A DNA stretch of 64,000 nt, from NCBI GenBank assembly GCA_052386675.1, contig JBQTJX010000019.1:1-64000 (forward strand), written 5' to 3'. The position numbers were made by a program, and so were the translations under genes. The notes beneath the pieces are model-generated. The model was not told the origin of the DNA. It saw only the letters and a program-made list of their open reading frames with translations, and did not search any database. Numbering within the stretch: position 1 is the first letter of the stretch; every line of letters begins with the position of its first letter. This DNA comes from RBG-16-66-20 sp052386675. GTDB lineage: Bacteria; Pseudomonadota; Gammaproteobacteria; Burkholderiales; SG8-39. This document shows positions 33,512 to 41,254 of this stretch, piece after piece.

Positions 33512-34368
33512 AGCGGACGCTCGACACGCTGCGCTGCTGGTTCGACAGCGGCGCCGCGCCGGCGGGATCCGACCTCCTGCGCGTGCTGCCCTTCGTCGCC
33601 GTCCACCTGGGATGCCTGGGTGTGCTGTGGACCGGCGTGCGCCCGGAACTCGTCCTCCTCGCCGCGGTGCTGTTCGCCGTGCGCATGTTCGCAGTGACCG
33701 CGTTCTACCACCGCTACTTCGCGCACCGCGCGTTCCGCACCTCGCGCGCCATGCAGTTCGTGTTCGCGGTGCTGGGCGCCTCCGCTGTCCAGCGCGGTCC
33801 GCTGTGGTGGGCCTCGCACCACCGCCACCACCATGCGCACGCCGACCGCACGGAGGATGCGCACTCCGCCCTCCAGCACGGCTTCGCCTGGAGCCACGCC
33901 GGCTGGTTCCTGTCGCGCGCGAATTTCGCCACGCGCCAGGATCTGGTTGCGGACCTGGCGCACTTCCCGGAACTGCGCTTCCTGGACCGCTACGACGCGC
34001 TGGTGCCGGCACTGCTCGCCGCCGGCCTGCATGCCGCGGGCGGCCTGGAGTACGTGGTCTGGGGCTTCTGCGTCTCCACCGTCGCGCTGTGGCACGCGAC
34101 CTTCACCATCAACTCCCTCGCGCACCGCTTCGGCCGCCGGCGCTATGCAACGCGCGACGATTCGCGCAACAACCTTTGGCTTGCGCTGCTCACCTTCGGC
34201 GAGGGCTGGCACAACAACCACCACCACTACCCGGGCGCCGCGCGCCAGGGCTTCTACTGGTGGGAGCTGGACCTGAGCTGGTATGGCCTGAAGCTGCTGG
34301 CCGCGCTGGGCCTGGTGCGCGACCTGCGCAGCGTACCGGCGGTGGTGCGCGAGGCGAGGCGAGCATGA
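33508..34368 (+). CDS. Fatty acid desaturase (acyl-CoA/phospholipid desaturase type)
   Basis: 286 residues from the ATG at 33508 that overlaps the lipocalin stop (ATGA); an ATG two codons earlier is possible. It has the three histidine boxes of the di-iron membrane desaturases: HRYFAHR, HHRHHH and HNNHHH, between hydrophobic helix pairs. It would introduce a double bond into a membrane acyl chain using oxygen. In this operon it may make the substrate for the methyltransferases. Confidence 0.92.
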   Translation: MKRTLDTLRCWFDSGAAPAGSDLLRVLPFVAVHLGCLGVLWTGVRPELVLLAAVLFAVRMFAVTAFYHRYFAHRAFRTSRAMQFVFAVLGASAVQRGPLWWASHHRHHHAHADRTEDAHSALQHGFAWSHAGWFLSRANFATRQDLVADLAHFPELRFLDRYDALVPALLAAGLHAAGGLEYVVWGFCVSTVALWHATFTINSLAHRFGRRRYATRDDSRNNLWLALLTFGEGWHNNHHHYPGAARQGFYWWELDLSWYGLKLLAALGLVRDLRSVPAVVREARRA

Positions 34369-35642
34369 AAGTCGCCATCATCGGCAGCGGCATCGCCGGC
34401 AACGTCGCCGCGCATCACTTGCACCGCGAGCACGACATCACCGTGTTCGAGGCCGGCAGTCACGCGGGCGGCCACACGCACACGCACGAGGTGGAGCAGG
34501 GCGGGCGTTCGTACGCCGTGGACACCGGTTTCATCGTGTTCAACGACTGGACGTATCCCAATTTCATCGCGTTGCTGGAGGAGCTGGGCGTCGCCTCGCA
34601 GGCGAGCCGGATGAGTTTCTCGGTGCGCGACGAGGCGAGCGGGCTGGAGTACAACGGCACCTCCCTCAATACGCTGTTCGTCCAGCGCCGCAACCTGCTG
34701 CGGCCCTCCTTCCTCGGCATGGTGCGCGACATCCTGCGCTTCAACCGCGAGGCGCCGGCGCTCCTGAACCAGCCGGGCGGGGAACTCCCGCTGGGCGAAG
34801 TGCTGGACCGCGGCCGTTATGGCCGGGCCTTCGTCGAGCATTACATCGTCCCGATGGGCGCGGCCATCTGGTCCACGAATCCGGATGCGATGCTGGGCTT
34901 CCCGGCACGCTTCTTCATCCGCTTCCTGCACAACCACGGCATGCTCTCGGTGGACGACCGCCCGGTGTGGCGCGTCATCCGCGGCGGCTCGGCCCGCTAC
35001 GTCGAGAAGCTGGTGGCGCCGTTCCGCGACCGCATCCGCCTGCGCTCGCCGGTCGAGTCCATCCGCCGCCTGCCGGGGCAGGTGATCGTGAAGCCGCGCG
35101 ACGGCTCGGCGGAACGCTTCGATGCGGTGTTCGTCGCCTGCCACAGCGACCAGGCCCTGCGCCTGCTGGCGGACCCGAGCCAGGCCGAGCGGGAGGTGCT
35201 GGGCGCCATTGCCTATCAGGAGAACGAGGCGGTGCTGCACACCGACACGCGCCTGCTGCCGCGCCGGCGCCTGGCGTGGGCGGCGTGGAACTACCACGTG
35301 CTTCCCGAAGCGCGGGCCCGCATCGCGCTCACCTACAACATGAACATCCTGCAGGGGCTGGATGCGGCCGAGCCTTTCCTGGTCACGCTCAATCGCGCGG
35401 AGGCGATCGATCCGCGCAAAGTCATCAAGCGCATCAGCTACCACCACCCGCTGTTCACGCCGGCGGGGGTCGCCGCGCAGGCGCGGCAGGCGGAACTCAA
35501 CCGCGGGCAGCGCACCTACTACTGCGGTGCCTACTGGCGCAACGGCTTCCACGAGGACGGAGTGGCAAGCGCGCTCGGGGCGCTGGCGCATTTCAAAGAG
35601 GACATCGGTCGTGCACAGCGCCCTGTATACCGGGTCGCTTAG
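34365..35642 (+). CDS. FAD-dependent amine-oxidase-like protein (NAD(P)/FAD oxidoreductase)
   Basis: 425 residues. N-terminal Rossmann motif IIGSGIAGNVAAHHL, then FEAGSHAGGHTHTHEV and DTGFIVFNDWTYPNF, typical of the flavin 'amine oxidase' group found beside CFA synthases and DUF1365. In alphaproteobacteria, genes of this general neighbourhood take part in making furan fatty acids; whether this protein desaturates, oxygenates or does something else is unresolved. Overlaps the desaturase gene (ATGA). Confidence 0.9.
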   Translation: MKVAIIGSGIAGNVAAHHLHREHDITVFEAGSHAGGHTHTHEVEQGGRSYAVDTGFIVFNDWTYPNFIALLEELGVASQASRMSFSVRDEASGLEYNGTSLNTLFVQRRNLLRPSFLGMVRDILRFNREAPALLNQPGGELPLGEVLDRGRYGRAFVEHYIVPMGAAIWSTNPDAMLGFPARFFIRFLHNHGMLSVDDRPVWRVIRGGSARYVEKLVAPFRDRIRLRSPVESIRRLPGQVIVKPRDGSAERFDAVFVACHSDQALRLLADPSQAEREVLGAIAYQENEAVLHTDTRLLPRRRLAWAAWNYHVLPEARARIALTYNMNILQGLDAAEPFLVTLNRAEAIDPRKVIKRISYHHPLFTPAGVAAQARQAELNRGQRTYYCGAYWRNGFHEDGVASALGALAHFKEDIGRAQRPVYRVA

Positions 35643-36339
35643 GCACCGTCGCTTCGCGCCGGGTCCACGCGAGTTCCGCTACCGCCTGTTCATGGCGTGG
35701 CTGGATCTCGCTGAACTGGACGAGGTGTTCCGCGGGCGCTGGCTCTGGTCGGTGCGCCGCCCCGCGCTTGCGTGGTTCCGCCGCGGGGATTACCTCGGCA
35801 ATCCCGCCGTGCCGCTGGACCAGGCGGTGCGCGACCTTGTCGCTGCGGAAACCGGCCGCCGGCCCGCGGGCCCGATCCGCCTGCTCACGCACTTGCGCAT
35901 GTTCGGCCACTGCTTCAACCCGGTGAGCTTCTACTACTGCTACGACGCAGCGGGTGCGAAGGTCGAAACCATCGTGGCCGAGATCACCAACACGCCCTGG
36001 AACGAGCGCCACGCCTACGTGCTGCCGGCGCGCGGGGGCGAGCTGCGCTTCCGCTTCGGCAAAGCGTTCCACGTCTCGCCCTTCCTGCCCATGGCGCTGC
36101 AGTACGACTGGCGCTTCGGCGCGCCCGGCGCGCGCCTGGCGGTGCACATGCGCAACCTGGACGGCGGCGCGAAGGTGTTCGACGCCACGCTCGACCTCGA
36201 ACGGCGCGAGATCAGCGCGGGCTCGCTCGCCGCGGCGCTCTCGCGCTTCCCGCTCATGCCGCTGCAGGTCGTGGCGGCGATCTACTGGCAGGCCTTCCGC
36301 CTCTGGACCCGACGCACGCCTTTCCACGCCCACCCATGA
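35611..36339 (+). CDS. DUF1365 family protein
   Basis: 242 residues from a GTG within the previous gene (32-base overlap): SALYTGSLRHRRFAPGPREFRYRLFM is the family N-terminus, then LLTHLRMFGHCFNPVSFYYCYD, EITNTPWNERHAYVL and FHVSPFLPM. DUF1365 is nearly always paired with the amine-oxidase-like gene and a CFA synthase, as here, but has no proven activity. The conserved HCFNPVSFYYCYD and FHVSPF segments suggest a lipid-acting or binding enzyme. Confidence 0.92.
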   Translation: MHSALYTGSLRHRRFAPGPREFRYRLFMAWLDLAELDEVFRGRWLWSVRRPALAWFRRGDYLGNPAVPLDQAVRDLVAAETGRRPAGPIRLLTHLRMFGHCFNPVSFYYCYDAAGAKVETIVAEITNTPWNERHAYVLPARGGELRFRFGKAFHVSPFLPMALQYDWRFGAPGARLAVHMRNLDGGAKVFDATLDLERREISAGSLAAALSRFPLMPLQVVAAIYWQAFRLWTRRTPFHAHP

Positions 36340-37574
36340 ACCTGAACGATCCGACCCTTGTCGAACTCTCCCGCCCGCGGCCGCGCACGGGCTTGCTCGC
36401 CGGACTCGCCCGGCGCCTCGTCCACGCGCGGCTGGCCGGGCTGCGCCACGGCAGGCTGGTGCTGCACGAGCGGGGCGAGGCCCATGCTTTCGGCCCGGCC
36501 GGCGGCGCCGAGGTAAACGTCACCGTGCGCGACCCGGCCTTCTATCCGGAGTTCGCCTTCGGCGGCTCCGTGGGCGCGGGCGAGGCCTACATGCTCGGGC
36601 ACTGGGTCGCGGACGACCTCACCGCGCTGGTGCGGCTGCTGCTGCGCGATCGCGAGGCGCTGGAGGGCATGGAAGGCGGCCTCGCGCGCCTGTCCTCGCC
36701 CATGCGCGCGGCCGCGCACTGGCTGCACCGCAACACGCGCGAGGGCAGCCGGCGCAACATTTCGGCGCACTACGACCTCGGCAACGAGATGTACCGGCAG
36801 TTCCTGGACGAAACCATGATGTACTCCAGCGCGATCTTCGAGCGCCCGGACATGACGCTCGCCGGGGCGCAGGTGGCGAAGCTGGAGGCCATCTGCCGCA
36901 AGCTGGAGCTCTCGCCGGAGGACCATGTGCTGGAGATCGGCACCGGCTGGGGCGGTTTCGCGCTGCACGCGGCATCGAAGTACGGATGCCGCGTCACCAC
37001 GACGACGATCTCTCCCAACCAGCATGCGCTTGCCACCGAGCGCGTGCGCGCCGCGGGCCTCGCCGACCGCGTCACCGTGCTGCTGCGAGACTACCGCGAC
37101 CTGGAGGGGACCTACGACAAGCTGGTGTCCATCGAAATGATCGAGGCGGTGGGCCACCAGTACTTCGGCGAGTTCTTCCGCATCTGCGACGCGCGGCTGC
37201 GCCCCGGCGGCCGCATGCTGCTGCAGGCCATCACCATCGCCGACCAGCGCTACGAGCAGGCGCGGCGCGAGGTGGACTTCATCAAGCGCTACATCTTCCC
37301 CGGCTGTTGCATCCCGTCGGTGACGGCGCTGGCGAACGCGATGACGGCGGCGAGCCGCCTGCGCATCGTCGGGCTGGAGGATATCGGGCCGCACTACGCC
37401 ACCACGCTCGCGCGCTGGCGCGACAATTTCCTCGGCAACGCCCTGCGGGTGCGCGCGCTGGGCTATCCCGAGAGCTTCATCCGCATGTGGACGTTCTACC
37501 TCGCCTATTGCGAGGGCGGCTTCGCCGAGCGTGCCCTGGGGGACGTGCAACTGGTGCTGGAGCGCGGAGGATGA
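36336..37574 (+). CDS. Cyclopropane-fatty-acyl-phospholipid synthase family methyltransferase
   Basis: 412 residues. The N-terminal lipid-binding part includes VRDPAFYPEFAFGGSVGAGEAYMLGHW; the catalytic half has ISAHYDLGNEMYRQFLDETMMYSSAIF, SAM loop VLEIGTGWGGFALHAA and IEMIEAVGHQYFGEFF. It transfers a methyl or methylene from SAM to a double bond of a phospholipid acyl chain. It is the last gene of the light-regulated operon, overlapping DUF1365 by four bases. UfaM-type enzymes of the furan acid route belong to this family. Confidence 0.93.
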   Translation: MNLNDPTLVELSRPRPRTGLLAGLARRLVHARLAGLRHGRLVLHERGEAHAFGPAGGAEVNVTVRDPAFYPEFAFGGSVGAGEAYMLGHWVADDLTALVRLLLRDREALEGMEGGLARLSSPMRAAAHWLHRNTREGSRRNISAHYDLGNEMYRQFLDETMMYSSAIFERPDMTLAGAQVAKLEAICRKLELSPEDHVLEIGTGWGGFALHAASKYGCRVTTTTISPNQHALATERVRAAGLADRVTVLLRDYRDLEGTYDKLVSIEMIEAVGHQYFGEFFRICDARLRPGGRMLLQAITIADQRYEQARREVDFIKRYIFPGCCIPSVTALANAMTAASRLRIVGLEDIGPHYATTLARWRDNFLGNALRVRALGYPESFIRMWTFYLAYCEGGFAERALGDVQLVLERGG

Positions 37575-37596
37575 TGGCCGGCGGCAGGCGCCGTAG

Positions 37597-37701
37597 CTAA
37601 GGCAGCTTGACCAGATGGCGCGCGGCGTGAACTCTGCCGCCGTCAATGGCGGCCGCATCGAGCAAGGCGATCAGGACAATGACGTCGAGCGACGCACGCA
37701 A
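37597..37701 (-). pseudogene. Remnant of a VapC (PIN domain) toxin gene
   Basis: 34 codons from a TTG 14 bases after the vapB-like stop, preceded by GGAG. It begins RASLDVIVLIALLDA, matching the N-terminal PIN strand with its first catalytic Asp, then jumps to a tail ending RHLVKLP, which looks like the last strand of VapC proteins. About 95-100 central residues with the other acidic residues are missing, so no RNase activity is expected. It looks like an internal in-frame deletion. Confidence 0.55.
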
Positions 37702-37715
37702 GGCGACGTCTCCGT

Positions 37716-37955
37716 TCAGTATTCGCCGTCGTCGCGCAGCCTGTTGACCAGCTCGTTGCTGACGATGCGCCCGTCCTTGGGCAGAGGGCGCAGCCCGTAG
37801 ATCGCTTGTGGCGTCCGGGTGGATGCCAGACCGGCGCCGGACAAACCCTGGCGTGCGAGACGGGAAACAATCTCTCCGGCGCTCTTGCGCTCGCGGCGCG
37901 CGATGTCCTTCGCTGCTACGAGCACGTCGTCGTCAATGTCTAGGGTGGTCCTCAT
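37716..37955 (-). CDS. VapB-like antitoxin (ribbon-helix-helix)
   Basis: 79 residues from the ATG at 37955. The start MRTTLDIDDDVLVAAKDIARRERKSAGEIVSRLARQGL is the DNA-binding strand and helices of this VapB-type group, and the C-terminal LPKDGRIVSNELVNRLRDD is the toxin-wrapping tail. It is intact although the toxin downstream is reduced to a fragment, so it survives as an orphan antitoxin or regulator. Confidence 0.8.
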   Translation of the reverse strand: MRTTLDIDDDVLVAAKDIARRERKSAGEIVSRLARQGLSGAGLASTRTPQAIYGLRPLPKDGRIVSNELVNRLRDDGEY

Positions 37956-38007
37956 GGCTGGATGCTGGCTGCACCAAACATAAGATGTCAACTCCCGGAT
38001 TCCGCGT

Positions 38008-38889
38008 TCACGCGTCAAGCGCCAGTGAAGCCGCGGTGCCGAACACCCAGCATCCGCCCAGCGCCGCCGGCAGCACGGCGGCGAACAGCCTCGGGCGGAG
38101 TTTCCTCACTGCAGCGCCGGCCATCAGCACGCGGCCGGCGAACCCCTCCGGATCCGTGCACTCGAGCGCGTAGCCCGCGAGCGCCGGTGCCCTGGGCACT
38201 TCATCGCCGAACAGCGCTTCCCATTCGTCGCGCCTGCCGATCAGTATGTCCCCACGGTCGGTCCTCAGATGGACAAAGCGCCCGGCCGGGCGGGGCAGCA
38301 GCGCCGCGAAATGGGCCCAGCGCGCGGACACCTTGACCGGATCGTCCGCGACCACGAACAGGCAGGCGAGCCGGCGCACGCCGTTCGCGTGCCCCATCCA
38401 TCGCGGGTGCCATATCACGTCCGGGCTCAGATGCTGGACGAACTGCACCCGGCCCTCGGGCATGACCTCCGGCGCGGGGCGCAGAACCTTGAACTGCGCG
38501 CGGCCGGTCTCGGTCTCGCGGGCCAACCCGACCAGCGGCAGCGGCGCAAAGTTGTGAGCCGCCAGGCGCGCGTGCTCCTCGTCCGCGGCGGGCGTGCCGA
38601 AGCACGCGAGGTGGACGCCGGAATAGCGAGCCATGGCGGCGCGCAGCTTCGCGGCGTTGGGCGTGTCCATGGTGGGCGCGAGGAACTCCAGGTAGCCCTG
38701 CGGCAGCATCACCGTGACGTTCGAGGTGCCGGCGGGACCGTCCTGCGTCACCTGCGCCGATTCCGGCGTCACCGAGAAGCCCATCGCCTGCAGCGTGCCG
38801 CGCGCGGCCGCCAGGTTGGGGACGAAATGCGCGATGTGGTCGAGGACCAGCTCGCCGGGCTGTGCGACAGGGGAAGCGCGATTTTCCAC
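38008..38889 (-). CDS. VOC family (glyoxalase-like) protein
   Basis: 293 residues from a GTG at 38889. The first module starts LVLDHIAHFVPNLAAARGTLQAMGFSVTPES with a metal-type His, and NVTVMLPQGYLEFLAP follows. The second half repeats the fold (RRLACLFVVADDPVKVSARWAHFAALLP). It fits the Glyoxalase_3-like group of two-module proteins of unknown substrate. It is divergent from the ThDP enzyme with 16 bases between starts, so shared control is likely. Confidence 0.8.
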   Translation of the reverse strand: MENRASPVAQPGELVLDHIAHFVPNLAAARGTLQAMGFSVTPESAQVTQDGPAGTSNVTVMLPQGYLEFLAPTMDTPNAAKLRAAMARYSGVHLACFGTPAADEEHARLAAHNFAPLPLVGLARETETGRAQFKVLRPAPEVMPEGRVQFVQHLSPDVIWHPRWMGHANGVRRLACLFVVADDPVKVSARWAHFAALLPRPAGRFVHLRTDRGDILIGRRDEWEALFGDEVPRAPALAGYALECTDPEGFAGRVLMAGAAVRKLRPRLFAAVLPAALGGCWVFGTAASLALDA

Positions 38890-38893
38890 GTCC

Positions 38894-38899
38894 TATAAT
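38894..38899 (+). promoter_or_regulatory. Perfect -10 hexamer six bases before a start codon
   Basis: TATAAT at 38894-38899 ends seven bases before the A of the ATG at 38906, the right distance for +1 to coincide with the start codon (leaderless message). No convincing -35 is seen. Confidence 0.4.
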
Positions 38900-38905
38900 A
38901 GCCGC

Positions 38906-40609
38906 ATGAACAAGCCGGTTGAAGCCAGCGCGACCACCATGACGGGCGCCGAAGCGACGGTGGAGATGCTCCAGAAGCACGGCGTCGAGGTGATTTTCGG
39001 CCTGTGCGGCGACACCAGCCTGCCGTTCTACGACGCGCTCGCGCGCCTTCCGCACGGCATGCGGCACGTCTTGACCCGCGACGAACGGCATGCGGCGTAC
39101 ATGGCCGACGGCTACGCCCGCGTCTCGGGCAAGGTCGGCGTGTGCGAGGGGCCTTCGGGGGGCGGCGCGACATACATCCTCCCCGGGCTGGTGGAGGCCA
39201 ACGAATCCTCGGTGCCGGTGCTGGCGATCAACACCGACGTCTCGGTGTCCTCGCGCGGCCGGTTCACGCTGACCGAACTCGACCAGGGCGCGCTGATGAA
39301 GCCGCTCACGAAATGGAACGCGGTGCTGGACCGCTCGCAGGACATTCCGCGCACCTTCCGCGCGGCCTTCAATGAGATGACCACCGGGCGGCCGGGGTCG
39401 GCGCACATCGCGCTGCCCTTCGACGTGCAGAACGGGCCGGTGGAACGCAGCGACGTATGGGCCGATCCCAGCCTGGGCAGCATTCCTGCCCGCCGCGCCG
39501 CGCCCGATCCCTTCCACGTCGAGCTGGCGGCGAAGCTGTTGCGCGCGGCGAAGAACCCGGTTTTCATCTGCGGCGGCGGCGTGGTCATGTCCGGGGCGGA
39601 GGCCGAGCTGGCGGAACTGGCCATGAAGCTGTCCGCGCCGGTGGCGACCACTGTCAGCGGGCAGGGCGCCATTGCCGACGAGCATCCGCTCGCGGTGGGC
39701 GTGGTGGGTTCCAACGGCGGCACGCCGCAGACGCGCGCGATCGTGGACGCGGCGGACCTGGTGTTCTTCATCACCTGCCGCGCCGGCTCGGTCACCACGG
39801 AGCGCTGGCGCCATCCGGCGCCGGGCAAGACGCGGGTGCTGCACCTGGACGTGGACCCGAAGGCGATCGGCGCCAACTACAAGGTGGACGTGCCGCTGGT
39901 GGCGGACGCGAAGCTGGCGCTGGCGGCGCTGAACGAGGCGCTGGAAGGCGTGAAGCGCCCGCTCGAAGCCGGCGCCGTGAAGCAAGCCCGCGAGGCGAAG
40001 TTCGCCCAGTTCGACGTGCTGGCGCAGTCGGACGACGCGCCCATCAAGCCCGAGCGCGTGGTGGCCGAGATGGCGCGCGCGCTGGATCCTGACGCGATCG
40101 TGGTGCTCGATCCGGGGACGCCGTGCCCCTATTTCTCGGCTTTCTATCCCATCCGCGGCAAAGGCAAGCGCGTGTTCTCGAACCGCGCGCACGGCGCGCT
40201 GGGCTATTCCATGGCCGCGGCCATCGGCGCGCACTTCGGCCGGCCTTCGGTGAAGACCGTCGCGGTCATGGGCGACGGCAGCTTCGGCATGTGCGCCGGG
40301 GAACTGGAAACCGCGGCGCGCCTGAAGCTGCCGGTGACCTTCGTCGTGATCTCGAACGCGGTCTACGGCTGGATCAAGGCCGGGCAGAAGACCGGGTACG
40401 ACGCGCGCTACTTCTCGGTGGATTTCGGCGTCACCGACCATGCTAAGGTCGCCGAGGCCTTCGGCGTCAAGGCCTGGCACGTGACCGACCCGGCGCAGCT
40501 GGCCGGCGCGCTCAAGGCGGCGTTCGCGCACGGCGGTCCGTCGCTGGTGGATATCGTCTGCCAGCCGCTGCACGAGGCGCGCGCGCCTGTGTCGGAGTGG
40601 GTGGCCTGA
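38906..40609 (+). CDS. Thiamine-diphosphate-dependent enzyme (acetolactate synthase/decarboxylase-like)
   Basis: 567 residues. The three ThDP-family domains are present: N-terminal pyrimidine-binding (GVEVIFGLCGDTSLPFYDAL, RDERHAAYMADGYARVSGKVGVC), central Rossmann-like (NPVFICGGGVV ... LHLDVDPKAIGANY) and C-terminal PP-binding with the metal motif GDGSFGMCAGELETAARLKLPVTFVVISN. The catalytic Glu may be that of RDERHA. It is more like orphan 'TPP-binding proteins' than true acetolactate synthase. It overlaps the nitrile-hydratase-like gene by one base, tying it to that unit. Confidence 0.9.
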   Translation: MNKPVEASATTMTGAEATVEMLQKHGVEVIFGLCGDTSLPFYDALARLPHGMRHVLTRDERHAAYMADGYARVSGKVGVCEGPSGGGATYILPGLVEANESSVPVLAINTDVSVSSRGRFTLTELDQGALMKPLTKWNAVLDRSQDIPRTFRAAFNEMTTGRPGSAHIALPFDVQNGPVERSDVWADPSLGSIPARRAAPDPFHVELAAKLLRAAKNPVFICGGGVVMSGAEAELAELAMKLSAPVATTVSGQGAIADEHPLAVGVVGSNGGTPQTRAIVDAADLVFFITCRAGSVTTERWRHPAPGKTRVLHLDVDPKAIGANYKVDVPLVADAKLALAALNEALEGVKRPLEAGAVKQAREAKFAQFDVLAQSDDAPIKPERVVAEMARALDPDAIVVLDPGTPCPYFSAFYPIRGKGKRVFSNRAHGALGYSMAAAIGAHFGRPSVKTVAVMGDGSFGMCAGELETAARLKLPVTFVVISNAVYGWIKAGQKTGYDARYFSVDFGVTDHAKVAEAFGVKAWHVTDPAQLAGALKAAFAHGGPSLVDIVCQPLHEARAPVSEWVA

Positions 40610-40923
40610 TGATCGAGCGCAGCTTCCACGACATGGGCGGCCTGCCGGCGGGCCGGGTGGCGCCGACGGAGCACGACTACGCCCAGTGGGAGAGGCGCGT
40701 GGATGCGTTGATGATGCTGCTCTCCGGGATCAGGGGCGGCAAGCGCCTGCTGACGGTCGACGAACTGCGCAAGAACATTGAGTCCCTGCCGCCCGACGCA
40801 TACGAGAAGATGAGCTACTACGAACGCTGGGTGACCTCCATCACCCAGACCATGATCCAGCGCGGCGTCATCACCACCGATGAGCTGGGCCGCAAGATGG
40901 AAGAGATCCGCAAGCGTGGCTGA
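40609..40923 (+). CDS. Nitrile hydratase/thiocyanate hydrolase beta subunit, N-terminal half
   Basis: 104 residues starting at the ATG that overlaps the ThDP stop (TGATG). FHDMGGLPAGRV is the N-terminal signature of nitrile hydratase beta, and MSYYERWVTSITQTMIQRGVITTDELGRKMEEI is its second helix bundle. In ordinary nitrile hydratases this is fused to the SH3-like barrel; here, as in thiocyanate hydrolase and three-subunit nitrile hydratases, the halves are separate genes. A REP-like element separates it from the partner. Confidence 0.85.
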   Translation: MIERSFHDMGGLPAGRVAPTEHDYAQWERRVDALMMLLSGIRGGKRLLTVDELRKNIESLPPDAYEKMSYYERWVTSITQTMIQRGVITTDELGRKMEEIRKRG

Positions 40924-40930
40924 CCACGGA

Positions 40931-40985
40931 AATCAGGGACGGACCACGATTTCCCCGGAAAGGAACGTGGTGCGTCCCCGTTTTT
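40931..40985. repeat. REP-like inverted repeat, copy 2, with trailing T run
   Basis: The left arm at 40933-40951 (TCAGGGACGGACCACGATT) is identical to the left arm at 27531. The right arm (about 40957-40979) is an imperfect complement, then CGTTTTT. It sits between the two halves of the split beta subunit and contains the AAAGGA and GTG probably used to start the second half. Confidence 0.7.
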
Positions 40986-41254
40986 CGGCGGGCGACCGAG
41001 TGCGGGTGCGCAAGGCGTATCCGCTGGGCCACATTCGCACGCCGTTCTACATCCGCGGCTGTACCGGGGTGGTGGAGCGCTATTGCGGCAGCTTCGGCAA
41101 TCCGGAGGAACTCGCGCAGCAGCGTTCAGGCGAGCCGCGCCAGCCCTTGTACCGCGTGCGCTTCCTGCAACCGGAGGTTTGGCCCGCATATCGGGGTCCG
41201 GCGGAGGACGTGGTCGAGGTGGAAATCTTCCAGCACTGGCTTGAGCCCGCATGA
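40970..41254 (+). CDS. Nitrile hydratase/thiocyanate hydrolase beta subunit, C-terminal (SH3-like) half
   Basis: 94 residues from a GTG at 40970 (40967 also possible), five bases after AAAGGA. RFSAGDRVRVRKAYPLGHIRTPFYIRGCTGVVERYCGSFGNPEE and the ending VEVEIFQHWLEPA match the barrel domain of nitrile hydratase beta, which holds the metal-bearing alpha subunit. The start codon lies inside the REP-like right arm, so its original start may have been displaced. The stop overlaps the alpha gene (ATGA). Confidence 0.85.
   Translation: MRPRFSAGDRVRVRKAYPLGHIRTPFYIRGCTGVVERYCGSFGNPEELAQQRSGEPRQPLYRVRFLQPEVWPAYRGPAEDVVEVEIFQHWLEPA

Noticed and set aside
29123..37574. Assigning ufaM, ufaD and ufaO names to individual genes
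   Set aside because: Family-level resemblance is clear, but which gene matches which step cannot be decided without alignments; names were left empty.
29041..37574. DNA photolyase expected beside litR
   Set aside because: No photolyase/cryptochrome-type protein is encoded in this operon or nearby.
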